DNA of 64,000 nt, taken from assembly GCA_004009845.1 (NCBI GenBank), contig RMBW01000064.1, forward strand, positions 62,001 to 126,000, written 5' to 3'. The stretch's first letter is position 1, and the number at the start of each line of letters is the position of its first letter. This stretch comes from Davidsoniella eucalypti. Its lineage: Eukaryota; Ascomycota; Sordariomycetes; Microascales; Ceratocystidaceae. Position numbers and translations under genes: made by a program. This document shows positions 13,120-24,259 of the stretch, piece after piece. The notes under the pieces are model-generated. The model worked only from the letters and a program-made list of their open reading frames with translations, was not told the DNA's origin and did no database searches.

Positions 13120-14721
13120 ATGACTACCGAGCCCATCGACAGCCCGACCGGAAGCGATCGCGTTGATCCCGCACCCGCAGCAGAGGATGCCACAACCACC
13201 GCTACCCGCAAAGAACTGAAGAACACTAGCATCTCAGGAACTGCCGCCGCTTCTGCTGCCGGCACTGCCAAGTCAGCCTCCACCGATTCTTCGCCTAATA
13301 CTCCCGAATCAGATGCCGCCACTTCGGACAGCAAAGCTGACGAGCTGCACGAAAAACTCGCTTCTCCCAAGAAGAAGCGCGCGCACGACCAGATTCTGGA
13401 CACACCCGATAAGACTGCTTCTGGCCTTGAGTCTAGCGATCACAGAGAACCCGAGAAGAAGCGTCCTAGAGACCAAGACGATAAGGTATGCTATCCAGTC
13501 TGTTTCCCTGGTGGGACACAGCACGCTGCCAATAATGCTAGAGTGACTAACAATTCTCGTTTCTATCAAAATTCTACAGAACGCCTCATCCGACAAGACT
13601 ACCGCCACATCTGTTGACTCTTCAGTGACTTCTGCGTCCGCCTTCTCTAAATCAGGATTTGCCTCCCGTGCTTCCTCCACTGTTTCGCCCTTTGGCGCTC
13701 CCGCTAGTGGAAAGAGCATCTTTGGCGGCGGTGCTACTACGGCATCACCATTCGGCTCATCAACTACCACCGCCACTACTTCCAGCGCAGTCCCCAAGCT
13801 TTCCTTCGGCTCCGCTACTGGATCGTCTCCATTTGGATCCCTGAGCGGTGCCTCGACCAAGCCATTCGGCTCGGCCATTGGTGGAGGCTCCTCTGCATTC
13901 GGTGGTGGCTCTTCTGGCTTCGGAGGCATCGGTGGAACTAAGCTTTCTTCTTTTGCTAAGCCTGGTGATTCACCTTTTCCTAGCACTGCTAAGGTTGCCA
14001 AGCCCTTCGGAGCTCCTGAAAGTGACATTGAGGATGAATCTGATGACGGAGAGGGTGGAGATGACAACACTGCTGAGGGCGAGGACAAGGAGGTAAAAGA
14101 AAAGGACAAGAAACTCAAGCTCCACAAAGGTATGTTATAATTGGCTTGCATAGTCTTTGTTTTTCCTAGTATGATCAATGCTGACAGTATCTATAGTTGA
14201 GGTCAATGATGGCGAGTCCGGCGAGGCTAGCATCCTGTCTGTAAGGGCACGCCTCTATCATCTCGATGCGGATATGGGATGGAAGGAGCGTGGTGCTGGT
14301 AATGTCAAAATCAATGTGCCCAAGTCGTGCGTTGATTTTGATAGTAATGGAAATATCATCCCTGGGTCCTTCGATGCTTCTACTCTTGAGGACAGTGAGA
14401 CTGAAGCTGCTGGTCTCAAGGGTGCTCGTATTGTCATGCGTCAAGATCAGACTGGCCGTGTGATCCTAAACACCGTTCTTGTGCCAGCCATGAAATTCCA
14501 AGTCAAGGAAGGCTTGAAGTCAACGGGTGTCATGTTCACTGCTTTTGAGAACGGAAAGCCCATCAACGCTCACCTCAAGGTTAGTCAATCATTCCATCTA
14601 TGGCTGTACATGGGAATAACCACCTACTAACACATTTTTTCTTCCATAGATGACTGCGCTCAACGCCAAGGCGTGGATGAACGAGGTCAGTGTCGTACAG
14701 CATGAACTTGCGGGCAATTAG
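13120..14721 (+). CDS. yrb2: Yrb2/RanBP3-like Ran-binding protein with FG repeats
   Basis: Four exons (13120-13485, 13580-14129, 14197-14579, 14650-14721) encode 456 aa, and all joins keep frame. The N-terminal 120 residues are Ser/Thr/Ala-rich with two basic clusters (SPKKKRAHDQ, EPEKKRPRDQ) that look like nuclear localisation signals. The middle carries FG-type repeats (SPFGS, KPFGS, SAFGGG, SGFGG), then an acidic stretch. A Ran-binding domain follows, from VEVNDGESGEASILSVRARL through MGWKERGAGNVKINVP and GARIVMRQDQTGRVILNTVL to NEVSVVQHEL. In yeast Yrb2 and S. pombe Hba1 this layout serves Crm1/Ran-dependent nuclear export; Nup2 shares the parts but is longer. The stop at 14719-14721 fits a normal domain end. 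Oddly, the same frame stays open for 309 codons after it (see next entry). Confidence 0.88.
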
Positions 14722-15651
14722 AAGAAGCCCCCAAGCTCCGACTGCGATAATGGCTCTAGCGAAGATTCAACAATCAACATGCTTGATCATGAGACATCAA
14801 CAACTCTGGAGGAGCGCCTTGCTGAAGTCACTCCACATACGACGGCTAGTCGGTCGCAAGTTGGTACTCATGTTGATGTCGATATTAGCGACCATCATAA
14901 AGCTCCACTTGATGATGACAGTATAATGTCGGAAAACCAAGAGGCATCCCTCCACGAATCTTTAGAAATTGGGTCAGCGATAAATGGCGCTGATGTGGTT
15001 ACGAACGAAGGCACCTCGTGCTTAGAAGAAAATAAACAGCAAGATGGTGGAGAAGATAAACATAAAAGGGCTAGTATCACCGATGAGCTTAACGAAGATC
15101 TTATTATCGAAAAAGATGATCAACACCATGACAGCCACACACCAATGCGATTGGTCGATATTGCTCCAACGAAGAACACTCTATTACTTGAAAAACAAAC
15201 GGAGCCGTCAGCTACAATATTGGCCAACAAAGCTATCCCTATGGCTTCGATATCTGATTATGCTGGTAGCACTACGAGTGGCACTGATCAAGGAGCTTTA
15301 GACAAGACCCCTGGTAACGCTCAAAGTATCGAACCATCACGAGAATCAAAAACGGCTGTCGAGAAGAGTGTGTCTTGTGATTCAAAGGTCGCTACGACAG
15401 AGGCCAAAGTGGCTTTAACAACAACTACCGAACTGTCTTCTATTTCTCATGACACTATCACCATTATTATAGAAGGCAGTCAGAGCCTCTGCGATAATGA
15501 AACGAAGACTACTACGACTAGTGAAGACTCTACTACCATCACTAGTACAACTACTAGTCCGTCTATTCAGACTTTTACTAAGGGAACTATGGAGGATAGT
15601 TCACATGACGCACAAGGTGCCGTTAACGAAAGCTCCGTCTTTATCAAATGA
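14722..15651 (+). other. 309-codon open frame in phase behind the yrb2 stop
   Basis: Directly after the TAG at 14719-14721 the same frame stays open to a TGA at 15649-15651. It encodes a Ser/Thr/Glu/Asp-rich, probably disordered chain with few hydrophobic stretches and no recognised domain. The first ATG is at 14779 (MLDHETSTTLEERLAEV). A separate gene starting 58 nt after a stop is unlikely in a fungus. It could be a C-terminal extension reached by stop readthrough, or by removing a 36-nt GTCAGT...TTAG segment at 14686-14721 that would delete the stop in frame. It could also be a formerly coding tail cut off by a recent stop. Third positions look more A/T-rich than in the upstream exons. No function is proposed. 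Confidence 0.55.
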
Positions 15652-16876
15652 TGGACGAAGCAGTGCTCAGTGACTAACTATCAATAGACGAAAGAAACAA
15701 ATTAGTATTGTGTATTTGCCCTTTTCTTGTTCTTCTGTTATCTTGTCCTTTTACTCACGATGTTTTCTTTCTCGGGAGGTTTTTAAGCCTACTTGTTGTC
15801 TTTGTTGGTATGCTGTCTTTCTTTTCTTATCAAACACCTGGGGTGGCATTGTACAGTATCTTTCTATTTTTCCCCTCTTTTCTTTCTTCTCTCATTATAT
15901 CCCATTTCCACTTGTTTATTGTCTTGGAGAGAGGTTCTTGTTGTGTTTTCTGTGGTTACATTTCTATTTTGTCACTGTTAAGATCATATACGTATCTAGT
16001 AGGTTTAGTCTTTCTTATATTCTTTTTTTATCTCATAGAAAAGTCTTCTTTTGTTTTAATATCAAGAGCATATATTTCCTTAATTTTGTTTCGCCGTTTC
16101 TATCCATATATATTTGTTTTATGGCGGATACGAAATGGTGATGGCTTTTGTTATTATCAGTAATTTTATTATTCGTTCTATAGTAACTAATCTTTATATT
16201 ATCCTCTAAACTATTACTTCGACATATGAAAAAAAAGAAATTGAAAAAGGAACTTAGACAGAGACAAATGAAGACATAGAAAAATATTATATTCAAAAAA
16301 GAAAAAACGAATGAGAGAACCATCTAGATTAACAAAGGAAAGTGTAATAAAAGACTTGAATGAAGAAGTTGGAAGAGAATAAGAAGCATTAGCAAAATAA
16401 AGTAACAAGAATACTTGACAGTGAATCGAACAAGAAAAAAACAAAGAAGAAAAAAGAAAAAAGAAAAGAAAAAGTGAGACAATGATATAACTTCATCAAC
16501 ATTGAAAGATGAAGAGAACATTAACGAAATAAATATATAGAGAAGTAAGAAGAAAAAAAAAAGAATAAATGTAATCTGAGGAAGAAGGATATATAAAATC
16601 CACCCAAAAAAAAATGCAATAATTGAAGAAGGTAGAAAAACAAAAAGAAGTTATCAACACATGAAGTAAGTCGTCTTTCCAGGCAAAAAGATTTCTTCCC
16701 TTTTTGGTTTTTTTTTCTACTACCTCAATTAAATCATTTGTTTTGGGCAATTTATATTTTTTTTTCTTTACAATTTTGTTGTCTTTCGAAAATTCAAAAA
16801 CAAACCAAAATCAGAAAAGAAAAAAAAGGTCATGTCGTTTTTTTTGCTTATTTCTTTTGTTTCTTTTCTTTTCTTT
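15652..16876. other. Intergenic, convergent 3' flanks with strand-asymmetric tracts
   Basis: This lies between two genes that converge. About 15690-16170 is T-rich on the plus strand, about 16210-16670 is A/G-rich, and about 16690-16880 is T-rich again. ORFs here are T- or A-tract products dominated by Phe/Leu/Ser or Lys and are not believed to be coding. Termination of both genes probably falls within it. Confidence 0.5.
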
Positions 16877-17210
16877 TTACCGTACAGGTCTCGGTCCGCC
16901 AACAATCTGTCGTCTTGTAGAACCGATACCCCCACGTTCCGTACGGTTCAAGTTATCACCACCCGTATATCCCGAGAATTGACTGACATCCCAACGTCCA
17001 CCGACACCGATGCCATCAACGCCCTTGGAAACGTTGATATCGCTTGAGACAGCCTCTGTCTCTTCCCGTGCTGCCTCCCATTCTCATTGACGCTGCCGAT
17101 CCTACTCCATCTCACGCTCTAGGAGAGACTTGCTTGCCCAGCCATCAGCCTTGGTCTTCTTTTGGGATTGCTCGCGTCGACGGTCTTCGGCGTCGTGCTC
17201 ACGTGAATAT
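16877..17210 (-). pseudogene. Stranded C-terminus of the calponin-homology gene
   Basis: In the frame shifted by one base, the minus strand continues as EHDAEDRRREQSQKKTKADG and WASKSLLEREME, then TAG (17102-17104), DRQRQ, TGA (17084-17086), and EWEAAREETEAVSSD. It ends in a second calponin-like repeat (RWDVSQFSGYTGG ... RRQIVGGPRP) and a TAA at 16877-16879. That repeat matches the one inside the intact part of the protein (WNIAQYGYIGG ... RRQITG), so the region was coding. No ordinary intron explains the shift. A 45-nt GTGAGA...GGCAG segment could remove both stops, but it would also delete protein-like text. Sequencing error is the main alternative. Confidence 0.7.
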
Positions 17211-18915
17211 GTTTGGTGTACTACTCGTCGATACACTCGCTGATGGTGCATTCGAAGCTAGGAACCGGTCGGTGCGATTCATGGAGGGTGTTGTACCGAT
17301 TACGGGCGCCATTGGTGATGAGGATGATGAAGGGAGAGCACGTGGTACTTTGGCTGCCGCGGCTACGCTGTGCTGTTGGGCCAGTGGCGAGACACTCGAA
17401 ACGGCCGCCTTCTTAGGCGTCGTGAGTATCTCACGCTGGTCGCGTGACCACGAGTCTTGTCGACTAGGTGGGCGTGCTGTCGTGCGGCTCTTGGACCGTG
17501 TACGAGACTTATCAGCATCTGAGCCAGGACGTATGCCAAGACGCCCTTGACGTTCTCGCTCATACTCCTGTTCACGCTGACGTGCTAGCTCTAGTTCCCT
17601 TTCGAGCTCTCGCACACGACTCTTGTAATCGATCTCACCGGCGGGCTCCCTGGCCGATATTGGCGAGGACTTTATAGACTCGGTGTCGTCGGTGCCATAA
17701 TGGCTGAGGAAGTGATCGGTTAAGGCGGAAGAAGAGCTTGTTGGGCGGGTATTGGAGCGTACACGGTTACGTTCCTCGAATATACGTTGTTCGGCTTCGG
17801 CTTCTTCCATTTTGCGCTTCTCCTCCGTGATCTTCCATTGCCGTTCTTCTTCTTCCCATTTACGTTTCTCTTCTTCCTGGCGACGTCTCTCTTTGTCACG
17901 AGCCTTCTTCGATTCTTCTGCCCATCGACGCTCTTCTTCTACGCGAATTCTTTCTTCTTCGGCTAGGCGTTCAGCCTGACGCCGCTTGGTTTCTTCCTCC
18001 ATCTCTCGCTTTTGGCGTTCTTCTTCGTCTGCCTTCTTCTTGCGTAAACTCTGCTTTTGCTGTAAGCTGGGAACAGCAGGCGCGGCGCCGGTGATTTGTC
18101 GTCTACCACCAAAGGCAATACCTAAATTACCCTGACTAGCACCTCCAATGTAGCCATACTGCGCAATGTTCCAAGCTGGCGACGTGTTGTTCTCTTGGTC
18201 TTTACGAGCCCATGTCGATGTCTTTCGAGCAGGGTCGGGTGATACGGGGCTTAGGAGATCGGATCCGGAGTTTCCGGTGCGCATAGCAGAAAGCGAGGGC
18301 TTGGATGCGTTGGAAGAGGCGGAGCTAGAGTTTGAAAGGGCACGACCGCGTGTAAGTGGCGTGCCAGTCATTTGGGGGCTCAAAGCTCCCGGTTGGCGGC
18401 CCTTAACGGGTGGTCCCATAGCAGTTGGGAACTTGGTTGGGTTGAGTGTATGTGCCACACGGCTGAACGAGCCGATACATTGCAAGACCTGGGCAGGATC
18501 TTTTTGTTCGTAGAGGTCGACGGTAAGAAACATGTCATGCTCGAGCAAATTGATAGGCGGGTTTTGGCAGGCTTTCAGGAATAGGGAGATGTTCTCCATC
18601 TGCACGAATGGCATGGCTGATTTCTTGAAGCGAAGGCCGGGTGGCGGCAGGAGCAGGCTCACGAGTCTACACAGCAGATGGCATACATTGTCAGTAAGGA
18701 GGGCGCGAAAAACAGATGATTGGACAGATGGGATCCGGGAAAACTCACTTGCATAGGGCAACGCCATCGCGGAGAGACTCGAGCAGATCGGGTGAGGTCA
18801 ATTTCTCGCCGAGGGCAGTTTCGATCCAGTTGCGCACCTCATTGGCGCTAGAAACAGTGTATTTTTCAAGTCGCAAGCGGCGCAGGTCCTTGTCCAAGGA
18901 CGATACAGAAGCCAT
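17199..18915 (-). CDS. Calponin-homology (Scp1/transgelin-like) coiled-coil protein, C-terminally truncated
   Basis: Exon 1 is 18915-18749 and exon 2 is 18666-17199 (GTGAGT donor, GTGTAG acceptor, frame kept), giving 544 aa before the first stop. ATG 18915 starts MASVSSLDKDLRRLRLEKYT, the usual lead into a single CH domain (RNWIETALGEKL, LRDGVALCKLVSLLLP, FVQMENISLFLKAC, DLYEQKDPAQVLQCIGSFSR). CH domains of this type bind F-actin in yeast Scp1 and transgelin. A calponin-like repeat (AWNIAQYGYIGGASQG ... GGRRQITG) follows, then a long Glu/Arg/Lys coiled coil and a Ser/Arg tail. The reading frame ends at TGA 17199-17201. The conserved C-terminus continues beyond it, out of frame and interrupted (next entry). 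The gene converges with the yrb2-like gene. Confidence 0.8.
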
Positions 18916-20400
18916 GATTATAGTGGTGATAATGATATGTGTAGAGGCAGGCGATCTTATCAGATTGAAACGGCGCAGAAGCGTTATAAAAGGGGGGGAT
19001 AGTGCTTTAGTAGTCCAAAATCTAGCTGTAGGCGGCAAGATAACGAATGGCACAAGACGATCAGAAACGATGACGACGTGGTAAGGCGAAGGAAGGATGA
19101 AAAAACGGAGAAAAGGTAAGCCTCGAACAAAAAGAAAAAGAAACAGTATGAGAGAAAGTGGCCTTGTTAGAAAGAAAACGGAAACAGCCAAGCTTGGAAA
19201 CTTAGCGTCCAAAAGAGCAGGTGCTTCGAATAAGGCGGGGCAAGATCAAGTTGGGTTGGTAAGAAGGAGATCCGTCTTGTCTAAGAAGAGCTGAGTCGGT
19301 TTAGACTTAGCGATTGAGGTTGTAGTGCGAACAACCACTAACGGTATTTGGTGGTGTATTGTATAGCTGCTATATTAGCTCGATGGTAGGGGCCCTGGAG
19401 GAAGACAAGTTCGGCCCTGTTTCTTGTATTACTATTGCCGGAACGAAGGGCGAAGCGAAAGAAGCCAAAGAAGCTAAATGAGGCACAGAACAAATAAAAG
19501 GAAAAGGGGGAGACCTCCAAGGAACTCAGGTACTAGCTTCTATGGTATTTATACGGTTCACGGCTGCTATCGGTGCCATAGCCGTGTTGTTCGTCGAACC
19601 ACTACAATGCCGATTGCTATGCGAACTTGTCCACCCGTTGGAACGTATGTACGTTAGATTCTGATCAGAGGCGGATAGACATGCAGCCAAGGAGCAAGAA
19701 TGGAATGAGAGAAAACATTGATCTACAGCATGTAAACAAAACAATGCAAAGCATTCAGTGGCATGAATCTTACTGCTTATAGACATCAGCTGAAACGAAA
19801 CTAAATGTAGGAGATCTTCCAAGGCTTATTCATGGCACACATGTTTATACATAACTACTAACTACATAGCTATCGTTAAATAAGTATATGTTTATGCTCC
19901 GGCTTCTGGAAAGGGTCAAACATTAGCACTGCAACCAACATTGACATCGCTGCTTAATTATTCTCCTCTTTCGAGATTGCAAAGCAAACAAGATCCAAGC
20001 TTCATCCCAGGCTAACAGCCGGGCAGGGCCCTGTATTCCATGTTTAGATCCAGTAAACCGATTTCCATTCAGTGGATGCATTCAGTACCCTCTTCGCCTA
20101 TCCAAGCAACGGGGAAAAGGGTTGCCATTTAAACCCCCAGACGAGCAACAACCCGGCGCCACGGGAACCGATTTATGTACTGTGGCACACATGTATAAGG
20201 TAGCTTGCTATGTGTGGCGTCACTAGACTCAACTCTGCCCAATCACATGCGTCTGGTTTCAACGACGGCCATTGTTACAGAGCTCTAGGATCACAGCTTT
20301 TTGTTCTCCCAACACTTCTTCTAAGAATCTCAAAGAGCGCTATTATCCGCCCTATCTTCGTGTTGCTTCTTTGAAACCCGCAAACAACAACTTTGCGGCC
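18916..20400. other. Divergent intergenic region
   Basis: This separates the CH-domain gene (minus) from the NDUFAF2-like gene (plus), so it should hold both promoters. The minus strand upstream of 18915 is C/T-rich, as a leader would be. I see no supported gene or RNA; the short frames at 19097-19822 have biased composition and no motif. Confidence 0.45.
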
Positions 20401-21386
20401 ATGCAAGTCAAGCACCCGTCGGCTCTTCGCCTAGCTTGGTACCGTTGGAAAGCGCTCGATCTTCCCTGGCGCAAGCGCAGATTAGTTGGTACGTCAATTT
20501 TACAGGCTCCTCGACATTCCCCGTCCGCTGTTGCGCATTCACTCCCATCCCCTCCCCTAGGCACAAAGAGATAGACAAGGAGGACAGCCTTGTAGGCATC
20601 CTCTTCTCGGGTTCTCTGTCAGACATTAAGGAATATAGTTCCTGTTGCCGTCATTCTTCTCTATGCCATCCAGTTCGCCTTGTAGTCTTTCCAGTATACT
20701 CACTGTTTCTATTAGGCTATGACTTCCATGGCAACACCTTCTGGATCTTTAGTGATCCGGGCGGCTATGTCTCCGCCGGCTCTTGGCGCCGAATTGTGAA
20801 ATCTCCGACGTCGTCCCATCTTGCCGATCTCAAAGTCACTCCGTTATGGCATCAATGGCTACGGCATGTGCGCCCCGACCCGCCCACCATCGAAGAGCAA
20901 ACCGCAGATATTACCCGTCAGGAGAAGGCAAAGCAGCTGGCTCGAGTCGCCGATGCGCGCTGGGATTCCAAACCGCGTCTGGCTGATTTGACAGAACATG
21001 AGCGCAAGTTGCTTAACGAGGCACGTAAAGTCTTAGGGTCCGCTCCGCCCGTCCAGTCGACCGATATCAAAACAGCCACTATGACGGGAAGTACTAGTGA
21101 TAGTAATGCACTAGCTCCTACTTCCTCTTCTAGTCCAATAGAGCCTTCTCTTGAGGCACCCCAATCTGACGAGTCACATCCCCCCCCTCAAAATTCGGCA
21201 ATGTCAATGCCAGAAGTTGAGGCGGAGAAAACTGCCCAAGCTCTATCCTCAACGAAACAGCCCAGGAAGAAGCTCAAAGCTTCGCTTCCTCCTGGTGTTG
21301 CCGATCCTTGGGCAAATGCCAAAAACCCTGGCGACAACTGGCAACCTGAATCATGGACGCCCCCGACTGTCGGAACAAGAAAGTGA
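20401..21386 (+). CDS. NDUFAF2/NDUFA12-family complex I assembly factor
   Basis: Two exons (20401-20488 and 20716-21386; GTACGT donor, TTAG acceptor; 227-nt intron) encode 252 aa. The N-terminal 90 residues carry the family signature: WYRWKALDLPWRKRRLVG, then YDFHGNTFWIF, RWRRIV-like SWRRIVKS, and LKVTPLWHQWLRHVRPDPPT. The rest is a low-complexity Ser/Pro tail ending in a Trp-rich segment (PWANAKNPGDNWQPESWTPP). NDUFAF2 (mimitin) helps build respiratory complex I in the mitochondrial matrix; NDUFA12 is the related structural subunit. The long tail favours the assembly factor, as in other fungal members. The start was chosen because it directly precedes the domain. Converges with the minus-strand gene 260 bp downstream. 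Confidence 0.82.
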
Positions 21387-21646
21387 TCAGACTAGTTGTA
21401 CATATCGTCATGCATGTATCATCATCTACCCTCAAGCTTAAGCTCATTACATAGTCCCTCTGTTCACTCCCTATTTGTACCATCACACACTATTGTATAT
21501 TTCTCAAAGAAGTACTGTTACAGTCAGTACCATGATTTCACTACATATCCAACTACGGATTTTAGAACTGCATAAGTTTCAGATGCAATGTACTTCCTCG
21601 TAATATTATCTGTTCCTTTAGATATTCCAAAGCTCACAGTTCCATT

Positions 21647-23404
21647 TCAAGAAGTGATTTTCGTTGTCCGAATATTTGCCAAGATTAACTTCATGCGTGC
21701 CGGCGCTCCATCCAATAAGGCCTTTGCCGCAATATCCGAAGCTAGAACCGGATGAGACAATGCTCGCGGCGGCTTAGCCTTTTTAAGCCGTGCTGCAATA
21801 CCTTTCTCTGCGGCTTCCGTCAACGACGCTGATTGGCTGATGGCACCCGCAGCGTTAAGGGCAATGATGACTTGTTCGCAGATGTACTGTACTTGGGCGT
21901 TGTCCCGAAAACTCATCGTGGCAGCTGGCTGAGTGAGGAAGCAGCGTTCAAGAATTTCCTGTGTAATTTGTCCGTCAAGGTCTGCTTTGTGGCTAACTTG
22001 GTGTGGCTTGAGGTGGCCGGGCGGGAGTAGTTGTAGAAATATCTCAAGCATCAAGAACTCGTACTGCTTGAATGTGAGTGGCGTATTAGCATACCCTGTG
22101 AATGCCCTGAATATGTCGAATGGCTGCTGTCTAATCTCTCTCACAATCTCTTCGTAGAAGTCGTCAACGGTTATAAAGTTCCGGTCTATGTATCCAGTGG
22201 CAAACGACAAGAGGGAGATAAGTTCAAGTCGTAACGGAACAGACTCGATGTATCTGATGATATCCTCTTCGGCTAGCTCCGTATCGTCGGCCTCGGGCGG
22301 ATCCAAGAGATGTGAAGTCAACGGCAGCGATACCAAGTCCACAGGCGCATCAACATCCATGGCATCGTCGCTATCGTAATCTCCAAACTGCTCTTTTTCC
22401 ATATCGACGACCTGATCGTGCTTTCGCTTGACCTGTCGCCGCGATTCATTCAGGGTTTCCCTTGGAAATATCTCAGGGAATATAGAAGTAGACTTGCGCT
22501 GTCCATCTGCGAACAGCGCGCGTTTGATTCTTTTGAAGTTGCCATTCCGCGCTCCTTTATTGTATATATAGCTAACAACGATGGACTGTTTGATCTTGCC
22601 ACATTTGACTTTGTCGCTATCTGTTGCTCTGAAAGAAGCTTCGCGGCACGAGAAGTCTTCCCCGAGAACTGACACCATGAAGGACAGCCACTGCTGCCAG
22701 CATTCCCAGCGCACTGGGTGTAGTATGCTGCAGTTGAATGTCCAGCCAACCACCTGCCAGAAATCATTATTGCTTGACCACATATTAGTGATACGACCAT
22801 TAATGATGTCTTCGCTTTCGAGATCGAAGTCTCCAGTGGCGTTATCGTCGGAAGTTCGTCGCCGTCTATATGCCGTCTGTTTGAACTGGAATGCCTGGTC
22901 GAACTTGCTACCTATAGGGCCAACCATATGTAGCACACTCTCGAGGTATGTTTGAGCCATAGTGGCCGCATTTCGTGCATCTGCCGTTTCGGCACGTGAC
23001 GTGGTTCGTGGATGCACGATAAGGTTACAGATAAATGCTAGATGGGCTGATGGGGGTATGGGGCGCGGTGCAGAAAGGCAATTCTCGGACAAAACGCCAC
23101 TATTCAGAAGATTCGACAGCAAAGTCAAAGCCAGAGTATCTGCAAGATTGGATTAGCGGAAACCTCGCGACAGTGTCACGACCATGAGTAACTGACATAA
23201 TTGTTCCTCGAAGTAGATATGAATCTGATCTTTGAGATGGCGTGGAATGGGCTTTACGCTGTAGTATTTTCGGGCTGGGGCCAGCTCTGAGCCATTCACA
23301 GTGCCATCTTCTTTGGGCGCTTTTATCTCTGAACTATCTAGATTGATATTAGGCTTCGGCGCGCCATCATCGGCATAAATCGCAGCCATATTTGATGAAA
23401 GCAT
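21647..23404 (-). CDS. Conserved-looking fungal protein of unknown function
   Basis: Exon 1 (23404-23197) and exon 2 (23139-21647) join at a GTCAGT donor and TTGCAG acceptor to give 566 aa, with the join restoring EEQLYTLALTLLSNLL. The protein is soluble-looking and mostly helical. It has a leucine-rich N-terminal segment (ENCLSAPRPIPPSAHLAFIC), a Trp-rich stretch (SSNNDFWQVVGWTFNCS, HPVRWECWQQWLSFMVSVL), a basic bipartite-like patch (RRQVKRKHDQ) followed by an acidic run (DYDSDDAMDVD), and a helical C-terminal half. I do not recognise the family. The basic patch hints at a nuclear location, which is inference. A second in-frame Met five codons in (MAAIYADDG) is an equally good start. Confidence 0.7.
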
Positions 23405-24065
23405 CGTGGTGATATGTCTTGTTGTTTTTATTTATGAAGATGTTCAGGGTTTGACTATTCTAGGGGAGACTATCGAGGGTTAATAGGTAGGAAAAGGAAG
23501 TGGAATTATAAGGAGAAAAAAATAGGTATCGTATATTGCTTTTGTTAAGAAAAAAAAAAGTTCTCAAGGAATATACGAAAGAGATAGGAAGTAGAAACTT
23601 GTCTGGAGAATCGTTGATTGATTATAACATTGTGAGGATGAAGTTTTCCTTGGGTGAGGAAAAGATATAAGGGAATTTAAGGGTTATCTTCGAAAGTATT
23701 GAAGGTACTCAGGTTTGTACAACATGTTTGAACGAGCACAACATCACTTCACTATAAAGATATTAATATTAAAAACAACCAATAACTAACTAATATTATT
23801 AATTAAAAATATCGCTATGTGAATTAGGAAAAGTCAAGCTCCAAAAAATGCGACATTCTGAAAAGAATTCAAGGAAAAACAGCTCCGATATGCTTTAAAA
23901 ACAGACAATGCAAGAAATTTATGCATTAAGCTAAACCAGTGACGGGATTGATATGGTGATGGTGATGCTTTATGATGGCAATATGGAAAAATGACTTGAA
24001 AGAATAAGAAACTCGGCATTGGTATATGCCTGCCATGACATCAACGAAAGCCGCAGTGTAACAGT

Positions 24066-24259
24066 TTATTCACCACACGCTATCATATATAAGTTAGTAA
24101 TTATCAATGGTGACATATAAAGAGTGAGTTGTCCATACCATCTCGCAAGTTTTCAGCATAATCCTTATCACCCGGCTTAGGAGTCTCCGCTGGAGGAGTC
24201 ACCTGTGGAGGGGGGGTCTCCGTTGGCTTTGGAGTCTGCGCGGGGGCGTTGTCGCTCAT
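24066..24259 (-). CDS. 44-residue Pro/Thr-rich protein, spliced mini-gene
   Basis: ATG 24259 opens MSDNAPAQTPKPTETP, a Pro/Thr-rich stretch, then PKPGDKDYAENLRD. At 24138 a GTATGG donor begins a 58-nt intron with an ATTACTAAC branch-like sequence and a TGATAG acceptor (24080). The second exon (24079-24066) adds ACGE and a TAA. The predicted product is 44 aa. No signal peptide or membrane span is seen. Without splicing the frame would end in DGMDNSLFICHH. It is too short for most gene callers. The intron signals are the main support that it is real. Family unknown. Confidence 0.5.

Noticed and set aside
14779..15651. Independent 290-codon gene starting at ATG 14779
   Set aside because: It begins 58 nt after the yrb2 stop in the same frame, with open codons in between and no room for a promoter. 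A C-terminal extension or a cut-off tail is more likely.
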